From Sulfuricystis sp964478415 (GTDB lineage Bacteria > Pseudomonadota > Gammaproteobacteria > Burkholderiales > Rhodocyclaceae): a stretch of 26,852 bases of DNA. The notes below the pieces were generated by a model. It did not search any database, was not told the DNA's origin, and was given only the letters and a program-made list of their open reading frames with translations. Made by a program: the position numbers and the translations under genes. The stretch lies in the NCBI GenBank assembly GCA_964478415.1, contig CAYZII010000026.1, forward strand, positions 1 to 26,852, in the 5' to 3' direction. Positions within the stretch are counted from its first letter, which is position 1. Every line of letters starts with the position of its first letter. Below, in pieces: positions 16,633-24,003 of the stretch.

Positions 16633-18033
16633 GTGCTGACCGAATCCACTACCCTTCTGATCGTCGGCGGCGGCCCGGGCGGCTATGTCGCCGCGATCCG
16701 CGCCGCCCAACTGGGCATTCCCACCGTGCTGGTGGAAGGCGCTTACCTCGGCGGCACCTGTCTCAATGTCGGCTGCATCCCGTCGAAGGCCTGGCTCCAT
16801 CTCGCCGACGCGTTCGAGCACGTGCGGCGCTGTGCGGGCGGCGCGCCGCTGGGCATCAGCGTGCAGGCGCCTGCGCTCGACCTCGCCCGCGCCTTGCAGT
16901 GGAAAGACGGCATCGTGAAGAAGCTCACCGGCGGCGTCGCGGCGTTGCTGAAAAAAGCCGGTGCGCGCGTGGTGCGCGGCTGGGCGCGCATCGTCGATGG
17001 CAAGACCGTCGAAGTGAGCCCCGCCGATGGCGGCGCGCCGTGGCGCATCGGCTGTGAGCACCTGCTGCTCGCGAGTGGGTCGGAAGCCGTGGCGCTGCCG
17101 AACCTGCCCTTCGGTGGCAATGTCATCTCCTCGACCGAGGCGCTGTCGCCGGCAACGCTTCCGGAGCGGCTGGTCGTCGTCGGCGCCGGCTACATCGGCC
17201 TCGAGCTCGGCATCGTCTATCGCAAGCTCGGCGTCGAAGTCAGCATCGTCGAGGCGCAATCGCGCATCCTGCCGGCCTACGATGAAGAGCTCACGCGCCC
17301 GCTCGCTGCCTCATTACGGGCACTCGGCATCGAGGCCCACACCGGCTGCACGGTGCGCGGCCTGAATGCGGCCGGCACGGCGCTGCGCATCCGCAACCTC
17401 GCCGGCGAAGAACGCGAACTGCCGGCCGAGCGCGTGCTCGTCGCAATCGGCCGGCAGCCACGCACCCAAGGCTGGGGGCTCGAATCGCTGGGGCTCAGGA
17501 TGAATGGTGCCGCGGTGTGGATCGATGCCCAATGCCGCACCTCGATGCGCCACGTCTGGGCGATCGGCGATCTGACTGGCGAACCGATGCTCGCCCATCG
17601 TGCGATGGCACAAGGCGCGATGGTGGCCGAAATCATCGCCGGCAAGCGGCGCGAGTTCGTGCCGGCGGCGATTGCCGCGATCTGCTACACCGATCCCGAA
17701 ATCGTCACCGTGGGCCTCTCCCCGCAGCAGGCCATCGATGCCGGCATCGATGTGCTGCAGGGTCGCTTTCCTTTCGCCGCGAATGGCCGTGCGCTGACGC
17801 TCGAGGCGGCCAGCGGTTTCGTGCGCGTCGTCGCGCGGCGTGACAACCACCTGATCCTCGGCTGGCAGGCGGTCGGCCAGGGGGTTTCCGAACTGGCCGC
17901 GGCCTTCGCGCTTTCGCTGGAAATGGGCGCCTGCCTCGAAGACGTCGCCGGCACGATCCACGCCCATCCGACGCTCGGCGAAGCGGTGCAGGAAGCGGCG
18001 CTGGCCGCGCTCGGCCAGGCGGTGCATGTTTGA
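16633..18033 (+). CDS. lpdV: Dihydrolipoyl dehydrogenase (E3) of the branched-chain complex
   Basis: A 466-residue flavoprotein that reoxidises E2 dihydrolipoamide with NAD+. It shows the FAD GxGxxG motif VGGGPGGYVAA, the redox disulfide C43-LNVG-C48 within GGTCLNVGCIPSKAW, a second dinucleotide motif VVVGAGYIGLELG, the FAD motif AIGDLTGEPMLAHRAM, and the C-terminal catalytic HAHPTLGE. The start is GTG at 16633, three bases after the E2 stop. It is the last gene of the operon. The TGA at 18031-18033 lies at the outer edge of an inverted-repeat element that may have inserted exactly at the gene end. Confidence 0.94.
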   Translation: MLTESTTLLIVGGGPGGYVAAIRAAQLGIPTVLVEGAYLGGTCLNVGCIPSKAWLHLADAFEHVRRCAGGAPLGISVQAPALDLARALQWKDGIVKKLTGGVAALLKKAGARVVRGWARIVDGKTVEVSPADGGAPWRIGCEHLLLASGSEAVALPNLPFGGNVISSTEALSPATLPERLVVVGAGYIGLELGIVYRKLGVEVSIVEAQSRILPAYDEELTRPLAASLRALGIEAHTGCTVRGLNAAGTALRIRNLAGEERELPAERVLVAIGRQPRTQGWGLESLGLRMNGAAVWIDAQCRTSMRHVWAIGDLTGEPMLAHRAMAQGAMVAEIIAGKRREFVPAAIAAICYTDPEIVTVGLSPQQAIDAGIDVLQGRFPFAANGRALTLEAASGFVRVVARRDNHLILGWQAVGQGVSELAAAFALSLEMGACLEDVAGTIHAHPTLGEAVQEAALAALGQAVHV

Positions 18034-18198
18034 ACCCAGATTGTCCATTAGAGCGGGCATCCGCCACAAAATGAACATTACGCGCCATTTCACTGCCCTA
18101 CGCGGCGGCTTTGGGCCTGCGGCCGGCGTCGTCGCGCGGACGCAAATCTTCGCCTACGGCTGCCAAATCCGCTCGCGTTCCAATGAACAATCTGGGTT
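18033..18198. repeat. ~166-bp inverted-repeat-bounded element (MITE-like candidate)
   Basis: The ends AACCCAGATTGTCCATT (18033-18049) and AATGAACAATCTGGGTT (18182-18198) are inverted repeats matching at 16 of 17 positions. The ~130 bases between them have no gene and include a short hairpin GCGG-GCAT-CCGC (18052-18063). If the repeat is taken as ACCC...GGGT it is flanked by TGA on both sides, compatible with a 3-bp target duplication but also with chance. A small non-autonomous transposable element is my preferred reading. A long-range stem acting as an operon-end RNA structure is the alternative. Confidence 0.55.
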
Positions 18199-18227
18199 GA
18201 AACTCTGCGCTGGCGGGACGGCATAAT
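18197..18227 (+). promoter_or_regulatory. Candidate pgm promoter using the edge of the inverted-repeat element
   Basis: TTGAAA (18197-18202) overlaps the last two bases of the right inverted repeat. CATAAT (18222-18227) lies downstream with a 19-bp spacer, longer than ideal. An AGGAGG ribosome site at 18240-18245 and the pgm ATG at 18252 follow. The hexamers are good matches but the spacing weakens the call. Confidence 0.35.
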
Positions 18228-18251
18228 AGAACCATCACCAGGAGGAAACCG

Positions 18252-19883
18252 ATGCCCCATCCGCTCGCAGGCAAACCCGCGCCGCTCGAGGCGCTCACCG
18301 ACATCCCGGCGCTGATCGCCGCCTATCACGCGCCGGCCCGCCAGCCGGTCGCCTTCGGCACCAGCGGGCATCGTGGCAGCGCTTTTTCCGGCAGCTTCAA
18401 CGAGGCGCACATCCTCGCGATCGCTCAGGCGATCGCCGACTACCGGCGCGAGGCCGGCATCACCGGCCCGCTCTATCTCGGCATGGATACCCATGCGCTG
18501 TCGGCGCCGGCGCAGCGCAATGTCATCGAGGTGCTGGCCGCCAATGGCGTCGCGGTCCATTTCCAGCGCGACGATGGCTTCACGCCGACGCCGGTGATCT
18601 CACGCGCGATCCTCGCGCACAACCAGGACGCGGGGCTGCGTGCGCGCCATGGTAGCGCCGATGGCATCGTCATCACGCCGTCACATAACCCGCCCAGCGA
18701 TGGCGGCATCAAGTACAACCCGCCGCATGGCGGGCCGGCCGACACCGATGTCACCGGCTGGATCGAGCAGCGCGCCAACGCGCTGCTCGCTGACGGCAAC
18801 CGCGCCGTCAGGCGCCTGCCCTATCCGCAGGCGCTGGCGGCCGCGACGACGCACGCCGATGATCTGATGACGCCGTACATCGCCGCGCTCGATCAGGTGA
18901 TCGACATGGCGGCGATCCGCGCCGCGCACGTGAAGATCGGCGTCGATCCGCTGGGCGGCGCGGCGGTGCATTACTGGCAGCCGATCGCGCAGCGTTACGG
19001 CCTCGACATCACGGTGGTCAATACCGCGGTTGATCCGGCCTTCGCCTTCATGCCCCTCGATCATGACGGCAAGATCCGCATGGATTGCTCGAGCCCCTAT
19101 GCGATGGCGAATCTCGTCGCACTCAAAGAACGCTTCGCCATCGCCTGGGGCAACGATGCCGATGTCGATCGCCATGGCATCGTCACACCGCTGGCCGGCC
19201 TGATGAACCCGAATCACTATCTGGCGGTGGCAATCGATTATCTGCTCGCCCATCGGTCCCAGTGGCCACGCACGGCGGCAGTCGGCAAGACGCTGGTGTC
19301 CTCGACGCTGATCGACCGCGTCGTCGCCGCGCACGAACGCAAGCTCTTCGAAACACCGGTAGGCTTCAAATGGTTTGCGGCAGGACTCGCCGCCGGGACG
19401 CTGTGTTTCGGTGGCGAAGAGTCCGCCGGCGCGAGCTTCCTGAAGCAGGACGGCACGGCCTGGGTCACCGACAAGGACGGCATCATCCTCGGGCTGCTCG
19501 CCGCCGAGATTCTCGCCGTCACCGGCAAGGATCCGGCATGGCACTATCAGCGCCTCACCGAACGTTTCGGCACCTCGTACTACGTACGCATCGACACGCC
19601 GGTCACCGCCGCGCAGAAGGCGGCTTTCAAGAGCCTGACGCCGGAACGGCTGAGCGCGACATATCTCGCCGGCGACCCGATCACCGCGAAGCTGACGCGC
19701 GCGCCGGGCAACGACGCACCGATCGGCGGGCTCAAGGTGACGACGGCCAACGGCTGGTTCGCCGCGCGCCCTTCCGGCACCGAAGACATTTACAAGCTCT
19801 ATGCCGAGAGCCTGAAAAGCGCCGAGCACCTGCAACGCCTCGTCGCCGAAGCCCAGGCGATTGTCGCCCAGGCCCTCGGCTAA
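18252..19883 (+). CDS. pgm: Phosphoglucomutase (alpha-D-glucose phosphate-specific)
   Basis: A 543-residue alpha-D-phosphohexomutase, nearly the length of E. coli Pgm (546). It interconverts glucose 1- and 6-phosphate for glycogen, UDP-glucose and LPS sugars. Visible motifs are FGTSGHRGS (35-43), the phosphoserine loop TPSHNPPSDGG with S144, the Mg2+ loop GNDADVDRHG (around residue 300), the GGEESAGASFL sugar-binding segment and the C-terminal phosphate-binding RPSGTEDIYKLYAES. A strong AGGAGG precedes the ATG. The TAA at 19881-19883 overlaps the stop of the convergent ClpX-like gene. Confidence 0.96.
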   Translation: MPHPLAGKPAPLEALTDIPALIAAYHAPARQPVAFGTSGHRGSAFSGSFNEAHILAIAQAIADYRREAGITGPLYLGMDTHALSAPAQRNVIEVLAANGVAVHFQRDDGFTPTPVISRAILAHNQDAGLRARHGSADGIVITPSHNPPSDGGIKYNPPHGGPADTDVTGWIEQRANALLADGNRAVRRLPYPQALAAATTHADDLMTPYIAALDQVIDMAAIRAAHVKIGVDPLGGAAVHYWQPIAQRYGLDITVVNTAVDPAFAFMPLDHDGKIRMDCSSPYAMANLVALKERFAIAWGNDADVDRHGIVTPLAGLMNPNHYLAVAIDYLLAHRSQWPRTAAVGKTLVSSTLIDRVVAAHERKLFETPVGFKWFAAGLAAGTLCFGGEESAGASFLKQDGTAWVTDKDGIILGLLAAEILAVTGKDPAWHYQRLTERFGTSYYVRIDTPVTAAQKAAFKSLTPERLSATYLAGDPITAKLTRAPGNDAPIGGLKVTTANGWFAARPSGTEDIYKLYAESLKSAEHLQRLVAEAQAIVAQALG

Positions 19884-20875
19884 GCCTTGAGATAACGCGG
19901 CGCCTCGAACAGCGAAGCGAACACGACGCGTTTGATTTCCGGGTGGTCGGGGACGAGATAGAGCGCCGGCAGCAGCATCTCCTCGAAAATGCCGCGCAAC
20001 GAGCGCGCGCCGGCCTGGTATTCCATTGCCAGATCGGCGATCTGTTCGAAGACCGGTGGCGCGATCTGCAGCTCCACCCCCTGCCGGTGGAAGATGTCGC
20101 GGAACTGGCGGTAGAGCGCGTTGCGCGGCTCGATCATGATGCGCACCATCATCTCGCGGGAAAGCGGCTGCAGACGCGCGACGATCGGCAGCCGGCCGGC
20201 GAATTCCGGGATCAGTCCGAAGCGGAACAGATCGGTCGGCTTGATGCGGGCATTTAGGCGATCGAGGATCTTCTGGTCATCCGAGTCCTCGGTGGCGATG
20301 AAGCCGTAGGTATGGGTATCGGCGAGAATCGCGTCGATGCCGACGAAGGCGCCGCCGCAGATGAACAGCGTCTCGGTGGTGTCGAAATGGCTGCCGCCCC
20401 TGAGTCTGACCGGCGCGCCTTCCATGATCTTCAGCAGCGCATGCTGCACGCGCTCACCGGCTGGCGAGCGCACCGCGCCGCTGTCGGGCGGCGCTTTCAG
20501 CTTGTCGATCTCGTCGATGAAGACGATGCCGCGTTGGGCATCGCCGATCTCGCCGCCAGCCTTGTCGATCAGCCGCAGCAGGATCGCCTCGATTTCCTCA
20601 TTGACGTACTCGCTTTGCGCCAGTGAGGTCGCATTGGCGGTGACGAAAGGCACCTCGAGCACCTTCGCCAGCGTCTCACACAGCAAAGTCTTGCCGGTGC
20701 CGGTGGGGCCGACCAACAGCACGTTGCTCTTGACGATCTCGAGGCGCTCCTCGCGCGCGATGGCGATCTTCAGAGAATGGGTATGGACGGCCACGGCCAG
20801 CTGCTTCTTGGCCTCATCCTGGCCGACCACGTGCTGGTCGAGGAAGGCGACGATCTGGCTGGGTTTGAGCTCCAT
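19880..20875 (-). CDS. ClpX-like AAA+ ATPase lacking the zinc-binding domain
   Basis: A 331-residue AAA+ protein that aligns with ClpX from its AAA+ domain onward: YVIGQ-like HVVGQDEAKK, Walker A GPTGTGKT (56-63), Walker B IVFIDE (117-122), the GLIPEFAGRLP arginine-finger region (220-230) and sensor 2 GARSLRG (289-295). Several ClpX hallmarks differ. The N-terminal Cys4 zinc domain is missing. Pore loop 1 GYVG reads EYVN (89-92). The RKH loop is shortened to GGSHFDT. The ClpP-contact IGF loop is much shorter and reads TYGF (189-192). It is probably a specialised unfoldase or remodelling ATPase; whether it docks on ClpP is open. It diverges from cutA over 18 bases and its 3' end overlaps pgm by four bases. 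Confidence 0.85.
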   Translation of the reverse strand: MELKPSQIVAFLDQHVVGQDEAKKQLAVAVHTHSLKIAIAREERLEIVKSNVLLVGPTGTGKTLLCETLAKVLEVPFVTANATSLAQSEYVNEEIEAILLRLIDKAGGEIGDAQRGIVFIDEIDKLKAPPDSGAVRSPAGERVQHALLKIMEGAPVRLRGGSHFDTTETLFICGGAFVGIDAILADTHTYGFIATEDSDDQKILDRLNARIKPTDLFRFGLIPEFAGRLPIVARLQPLSREMMVRIMIEPRNALYRQFRDIFHRQGVELQIAPPVFEQIADLAMEYQAGARSLRGIFEEMLLPALYLVPDHPEIKRVVFASLFEAPRYLKA

Positions 20876-20893
20876 GCCCGCTAGAATAGCAGC
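20876..20893. promoter_or_regulatory. 18-bp divergent intergenic region with mirrored -10-like boxes
   Basis: GCCCGCTAGAATAGCAGC separates the ClpX-like ATG (minus, 20875) from the cutA ATG (plus, 20894). TAGAAT (20882-20887) lies 6 bases before the cutA ATG. On the other strand TATTCT (20888-20883) lies 7 bases before the ClpX-like ATG. Each -10-like hexamer would place the start site on or beside the A of its ATG. No Shine-Dalgarno sequence fits in either direction, and -35 matches are weak. The mRNAs are therefore probably leaderless; this is inferred. Confidence 0.45.
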
Positions 20894-21235
20894 ATGGAGG
20901 CGAAACTGACCCCCCTTCTGGTGATCACCAACCTACCCGACGCGTATAGCGCCCATGCGCTTGCCGGCGCATTGATCGAGGCGCGCCTTGCCGCCTGCGT
21001 GAATATCCTCGCCCCCTGTCGCTCGGTTTATCGCTGGCAGGGCAAGACCGAGGATGCCGAAGAGGTGCCGGTGCTGATCAAGACCACGGCCACACGCTAT
21101 GCGGCGCTGGAGGCGGCGATCCGTGCCCGGCACCCGTATGAACTTCCGGAAATCATCGCTGTCCCAATCAGCCAGGGCCTGCCGGAGTATCTGGCCTGGG
21201 TCGCCGCCGAAACCACGGAATCCCCGCCATGCTGA
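20894..21235 (+). CDS. cutA: CutA1 divalent-cation tolerance protein
   Basis: A 113-residue CutA1 protein, a trimeric PII-like ferredoxin-fold protein linked to divalent metal tolerance. Family features are PLLVITNLPDAYSAHALAGALIEARLAACVNIL, the YRWQGKTEDAEEVPVLIKTT segment, and RHPYELPEIIAVPISQGLPEYLAWV. No other start fits the family N-terminus, so the ATG at 20894 is well supported although it lacks a ribosome site. It overlaps dsbD by seven bases. The cutA-dsbD pair is conserved; dsbD was once called cutA2 in E. coli. Confidence 0.93.
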   Translation: MEAKLTPLLVITNLPDAYSAHALAGALIEARLAACVNILAPCRSVYRWQGKTEDAEEVPVLIKTTATRYAALEAAIRARHPYELPEIIAVPISQGLPEYLAWVAAETTESPPC

Positions 21236-23001
21236 TGCGCCTGATCGTCCTGTTGGCCGCGCTACTTGCCTCTATCGCGCAGGCCGCCGAACCGCTCGAT
21301 CCCGAACTTGCCTACAAGTTTTCCGCCCGGGCGCTCGACGATAAAACCATCGAGGCGCGCTGGGACATCGCCAACGATTACTACCTCTACCGGCACAAGA
21401 TCGCGTTTCGCGCCACTGGCGCACAGTTGGGCGAGCCGGCACTGCCACCAGGCAAGGAAAAAGAGGACGAGTTCTTTGGCAAAGTCGAGACCTACCGCGG
21501 CACGCTGACAGTGCGCATCCCGGTCCTCTCCGGCAGTGGCACGATCGTCCTCGAAGCCGACTCACAAGGCTGCTGGGACGAAGGCGTCTGCTATCCGCCG
21601 ATGACCCAGAAAGCCACGCTCACCCTCGCATCAACAAGCAGCGCTGCGCCCCCCGAACCTGCCGCGCTGCCCGAACCGGGCACGGCGGCGCCGAGCACCG
21701 ACGAATCGAGCCGCATCGCCCAACTCATCCAGACCAGCAGCCTGTGGGTGATCGTCGCCAGCTTCTTCGGCTTCGGCCTGCTGCTGGCCCTGACGCCCTG
21801 CGTGTTTCCGATGATCCCGATCCTCTCCGGCATCATCGTCAGCCACGGACATGCGGTGACCCATTGGCGCGCCTTCACGCTCTCGTTCGCCTATGTGCTC
21901 GGCATGGCGGTCACCTATGCCGCGGTGGGCGTCGCCGCCGGTTACACGGGAACCCTGTTATCGAACGCGCTGCAGAACGCCTGGGTGCTGTCCGCCTTCG
22001 CATTGATCTTCGTCGCGCTGGCGCTGTCGATGTTCGGCTTCTATGAGCTGCAGATGCCGGTCGCCTGGCAGACACGGCTGTCTTCGACCGCAAACCGCCA
22101 GGGGGGATCGCTGACCGCAATCGCGCTGATGGGTGCGCTCTCGGCGTTGATCGTCGGCCCCTGTGTCGCCGCACCGCTCGCGGGCGCCTTGCTTTACATC
22201 GCCCAGACGAAGGACGCCGTGCTGGGCGGCATCGCGCTGTTCGCGCTGGGCCTCGGCATGGGTGCCCCTTTGTTGTTCATCGGCGTGTTTTCGCGCAGCT
22301 TCCTGCCCAAACCCGGCGGCTGGATGGAAGCGGTGAAGAAGTTCTTCGGCGTCGTTCTGCTCGCCACCGCATTGTGGCTCGTCTCTCCGGTGCTGCCGGA
22401 GTGGACGGTGATGCTTGGCTGGGCAATGCTGCTGATCGTGCCGGCGATCTATCTTTCCGCGCTCGATCCGCTGCCAGTCAACGCCTCTGGTTGGCATCGC
22501 TTCTGGAAAGGCATCGGCATCGGGATGCTCGTCTACGGTGCGGCCCTGCTGATCGGTCTCCTCGGCGGCAGCCGCGATCCGCTCAAACCGCTCGACTTCC
22601 TGCGTGGTGCGGTGGCGCAGACTGCCCGTGCCGTCCCGCCAGCGCCGAGTTTCGAACGTGTCAGAACCAGCGCCGAACTCGACGCGCGGCTGGCCACGAC
22701 CCAAAAACCCGTGATGCTCGACTTCTACGCCGACTGGTGCGTCTCCTGCAAGGAGATGGAGAAATACACCTTCGCCGATCCGGCGGTCGCCGCGAAGCTC
22801 ACGGAATTCACACTGCTCAAAGCCGACGTCACCGCGAACAGCGCCGAAGACAAGGCGCTGCTCGCGCGCTTCGGTCTGTTTGGTCCGCCCGCCATCCTCT
22901 TTTTCGACAAAACCGGCCAGGAGATCCCGGCACTGAAGGTCGTCGGCTATCAGCCCGCCGACCAGTTTCTGCAGACGCTGGAACAGGCCATCAGCAAGTA
23001 A
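21229..23001 (+). CDS. dsbD: Thiol:disulfide interchange protein DsbD
   Basis: This 590-residue inner-membrane reductase passes electrons from cytosolic thioredoxin to periplasmic DsbC/DsbG and cytochrome c maturation. A signal peptide (residues 1-20, cleavage probably after AQA or AQAA) leads into the periplasmic alpha domain with C115-WDEGV-C121-YPP. A Pro/Ala linker follows, then the eight-helix transmembrane domain with its redox cysteines in LTPCVFPMIP and VGPCVAAPLAGA. The C-terminal thioredoxin domain has the active site DFYADWCVSCKEMEKYTF. All six functional cysteines are present. A second in-frame ATG at 21235 overlaps the cutA stop (TGATG) and is also a possible start. Confidence 0.95.
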   Translation: MLMRLIVLLAALLASIAQAAEPLDPELAYKFSARALDDKTIEARWDIANDYYLYRHKIAFRATGAQLGEPALPPGKEKEDEFFGKVETYRGTLTVRIPVLSGSGTIVLEADSQGCWDEGVCYPPMTQKATLTLASTSSAAPPEPAALPEPGTAAPSTDESSRIAQLIQTSSLWVIVASFFGFGLLLALTPCVFPMIPILSGIIVSHGHAVTHWRAFTLSFAYVLGMAVTYAAVGVAAGYTGTLLSNALQNAWVLSAFALIFVALALSMFGFYELQMPVAWQTRLSSTANRQGGSLTAIALMGALSALIVGPCVAAPLAGALLYIAQTKDAVLGGIALFALGLGMGAPLLFIGVFSRSFLPKPGGWMEAVKKFFGVVLLATALWLVSPVLPEWTVMLGWAMLLIVPAIYLSALDPLPVNASGWHRFWKGIGIGMLVYGAALLIGLLGGSRDPLKPLDFLRGAVAQTARAVPPAPSFERVRTSAELDARLATTQKPVMLDFYADWCVSCKEMEKYTFADPAVAAKLTEFTLLKADVTANSAEDKALLARFGLFGPPAILFFDKTGQEIPALKVVGYQPADQFLQTLEQAISK

Positions 23002-23015
23002 GTAAAGGAGCGCGC

Positions 23016-23600
23016 ATGTTCACCGGCATCATCACCGCGACCGGCAAAATCACCCGCATCGACCCCCTCGAAACCGGTCTGCGCCTGACCATCAGCGCTC
23101 CGGCAAATTACCTTGCCGATGTCGCGATCGGGGATTCGATCGCCCATGCTGGCGTCTGTCTGACCGTGATCGCGAAAAGGAAGAACAGCTATCAGGTCGA
23201 CGTCTCTCGAGAGACGCTTTCCTGCACCGTCGGTCTCGACACGCCAGACGGTGAAGTCAATCTGGAGAAGGCGCTGCGCCTTTCTGATTTCATCGGCGGC
23301 CATCTCGTCTCCGGCCATGTCGATGGCGTCGGTGAAGTGGTACGGTTCGAGCCGGTCGGCGAATCCCATCTGCTGGAAATCAAAGCGCCGAAAGGACTCG
23401 CCAAATACATCGCGCGCAAGGGTTCGATCGCGGTCGACGGCGTCTCCTTGACCACGAACCGTGTCAAGGGACGGCATTTCACGATCAACCTGATTCCCCA
23501 CACGATCGCGGCGACGACGCTGAAAAATCTGCATCCCGGCGCGAGGGTCAATCTCGAAGTCGATCTGATCGCGCGTTACGTCGAGCGCATGCTTGGCTAG
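23016..23600 (+). CDS. ribE: Riboflavin synthase alpha chain
   Basis: A 194-residue riboflavin synthase that dismutates two 6,7-dimethyl-8-ribityllumazine molecules to riboflavin. The two internally homologous lumazine-binding repeats start at MFTGIITATGKI and at HLVSGHVDGVGEV. GDSIAHAGVCLTV in the first repeat and GSIAVDGVSLT in the second are the matching segments. The ATG at 23016 follows AAAGGAG with good spacing. The frame is open further upstream only as a shadow of dsbD. The 14-base gap to dsbD leaves no room for an FMN riboswitch, and ribBA/ribH are not adjacent. Confidence 0.94.
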   Translation: MFTGIITATGKITRIDPLETGLRLTISAPANYLADVAIGDSIAHAGVCLTVIAKRKNSYQVDVSRETLSCTVGLDTPDGEVNLEKALRLSDFIGGHLVSGHVDGVGEVVRFEPVGESHLLEIKAPKGLAKYIARKGSIAVDGVSLTTNRVKGRHFTINLIPHTIAATTLKNLHPGARVNLEVDLIARYVERMLG

Positions 23601-23640
23601 CGACACACTTTCCTTTGACCCCGCAGCCACCGCGGAATAA

Positions 23641-23655
23641 GGCTGGCAGCCAGCC
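23641..23655. repeat. Short hairpin after ribE
   Basis: GGCTGG-CAG-CCAGCC forms a perfect 6-bp stem 40 bases after the ribE stop. There is no T-tract, so it is at most a weak or Rho-assisted 3'-end structure for the cutA-dsbD-ribE transcript. Confidence 0.35.
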
Positions 23656-23676
23656 GCATGGTGGAAATGTAACAGC

Positions 23677-23705
23677 GAAAATCTAAAAACTGTCTTTAGA
23701 TTTTC
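23677..23705. promoter_or_regulatory. Perfect 11-bp palindrome, operator-like, upstream of the DUF4143 remnant
   Basis: GAAAATCTAAA (23677-23687) and TTTAGATTTTC (23695-23705) are perfect inverted repeats around a 7-base centre AACTGTC. The AT-rich composition is unlike the surroundings. There is no run of T beyond the arm that would make it a normal terminator. It ends 18 bases before the remnant ATG, the position of an operator or promoter-overlapping site. Regulator binding is inferred. Confidence 0.5.
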
Positions 23706-23722
23706 ATGGTAGAGTGCTGGCG

Positions 23723-24002
23723 ATGATCGAGCGCACGCAACATATTGCCCAGATACGGGTGCTGTTGGCAAACCTTGGGTTTCGAGATCAAGCGCACCGA
23801 TGCGCCCCGCCTCACGCCTTCGATGCGTTCGGCATGGGAGACGCTCCGTCTCGAGCGGCTCTTCGTCGTGCATGCCGGAACGAACTCTTGGCCGCTGGCA
23901 GAGGGCATCGAAGCACTGGCACTTCCTGAGTTGTTCGAGCGTCTGGCGCCGTGGCGGGGAGCCGGGCCTGCCGAAAGCATGCTCGCGCCGCTCAACGCTT
24001 GA
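23723..24002 (+). pseudogene. Internally deleted DUF4143-type AAA+ ATPase gene
   Basis: Two fragments of one family lie in two reading frames. From the ATG at 23723, MIERTQHIAQIRVLLANLG resembles the N-terminus of ATP-binding DUF4143 proteins, which normally runs straight into a P-loop. From about 23775, in another frame, GFEIKRTDAPRLTPSMRSA, then LERLFVVHAG and LAEGIEALALPEL, matches the C-terminal DUF4143 end of the same proteins (usually ~380-400 residues). The P-loop and nearly all of the ATPase core are gone, and the join also shifts frame. No functional ATPase can be made. The remnant's TGA ends two bases before the stop of the convergent chemoreceptor gene. Confidence 0.65.
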
Positions 24003-24003
24003 G

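Noticed and set aside
22374..23015. In-frame upstream extension of ribE across dsbD
   Set aside because: Out-of-frame reading of dsbD; riboflavin synthase starts with MFTGII at 23016 behind a good ribosome site.
23001..23015. FMN riboswitch ahead of ribE
   Set aside because: Only 14 bases separate dsbD from ribE and no RFN-like conserved blocks are present.
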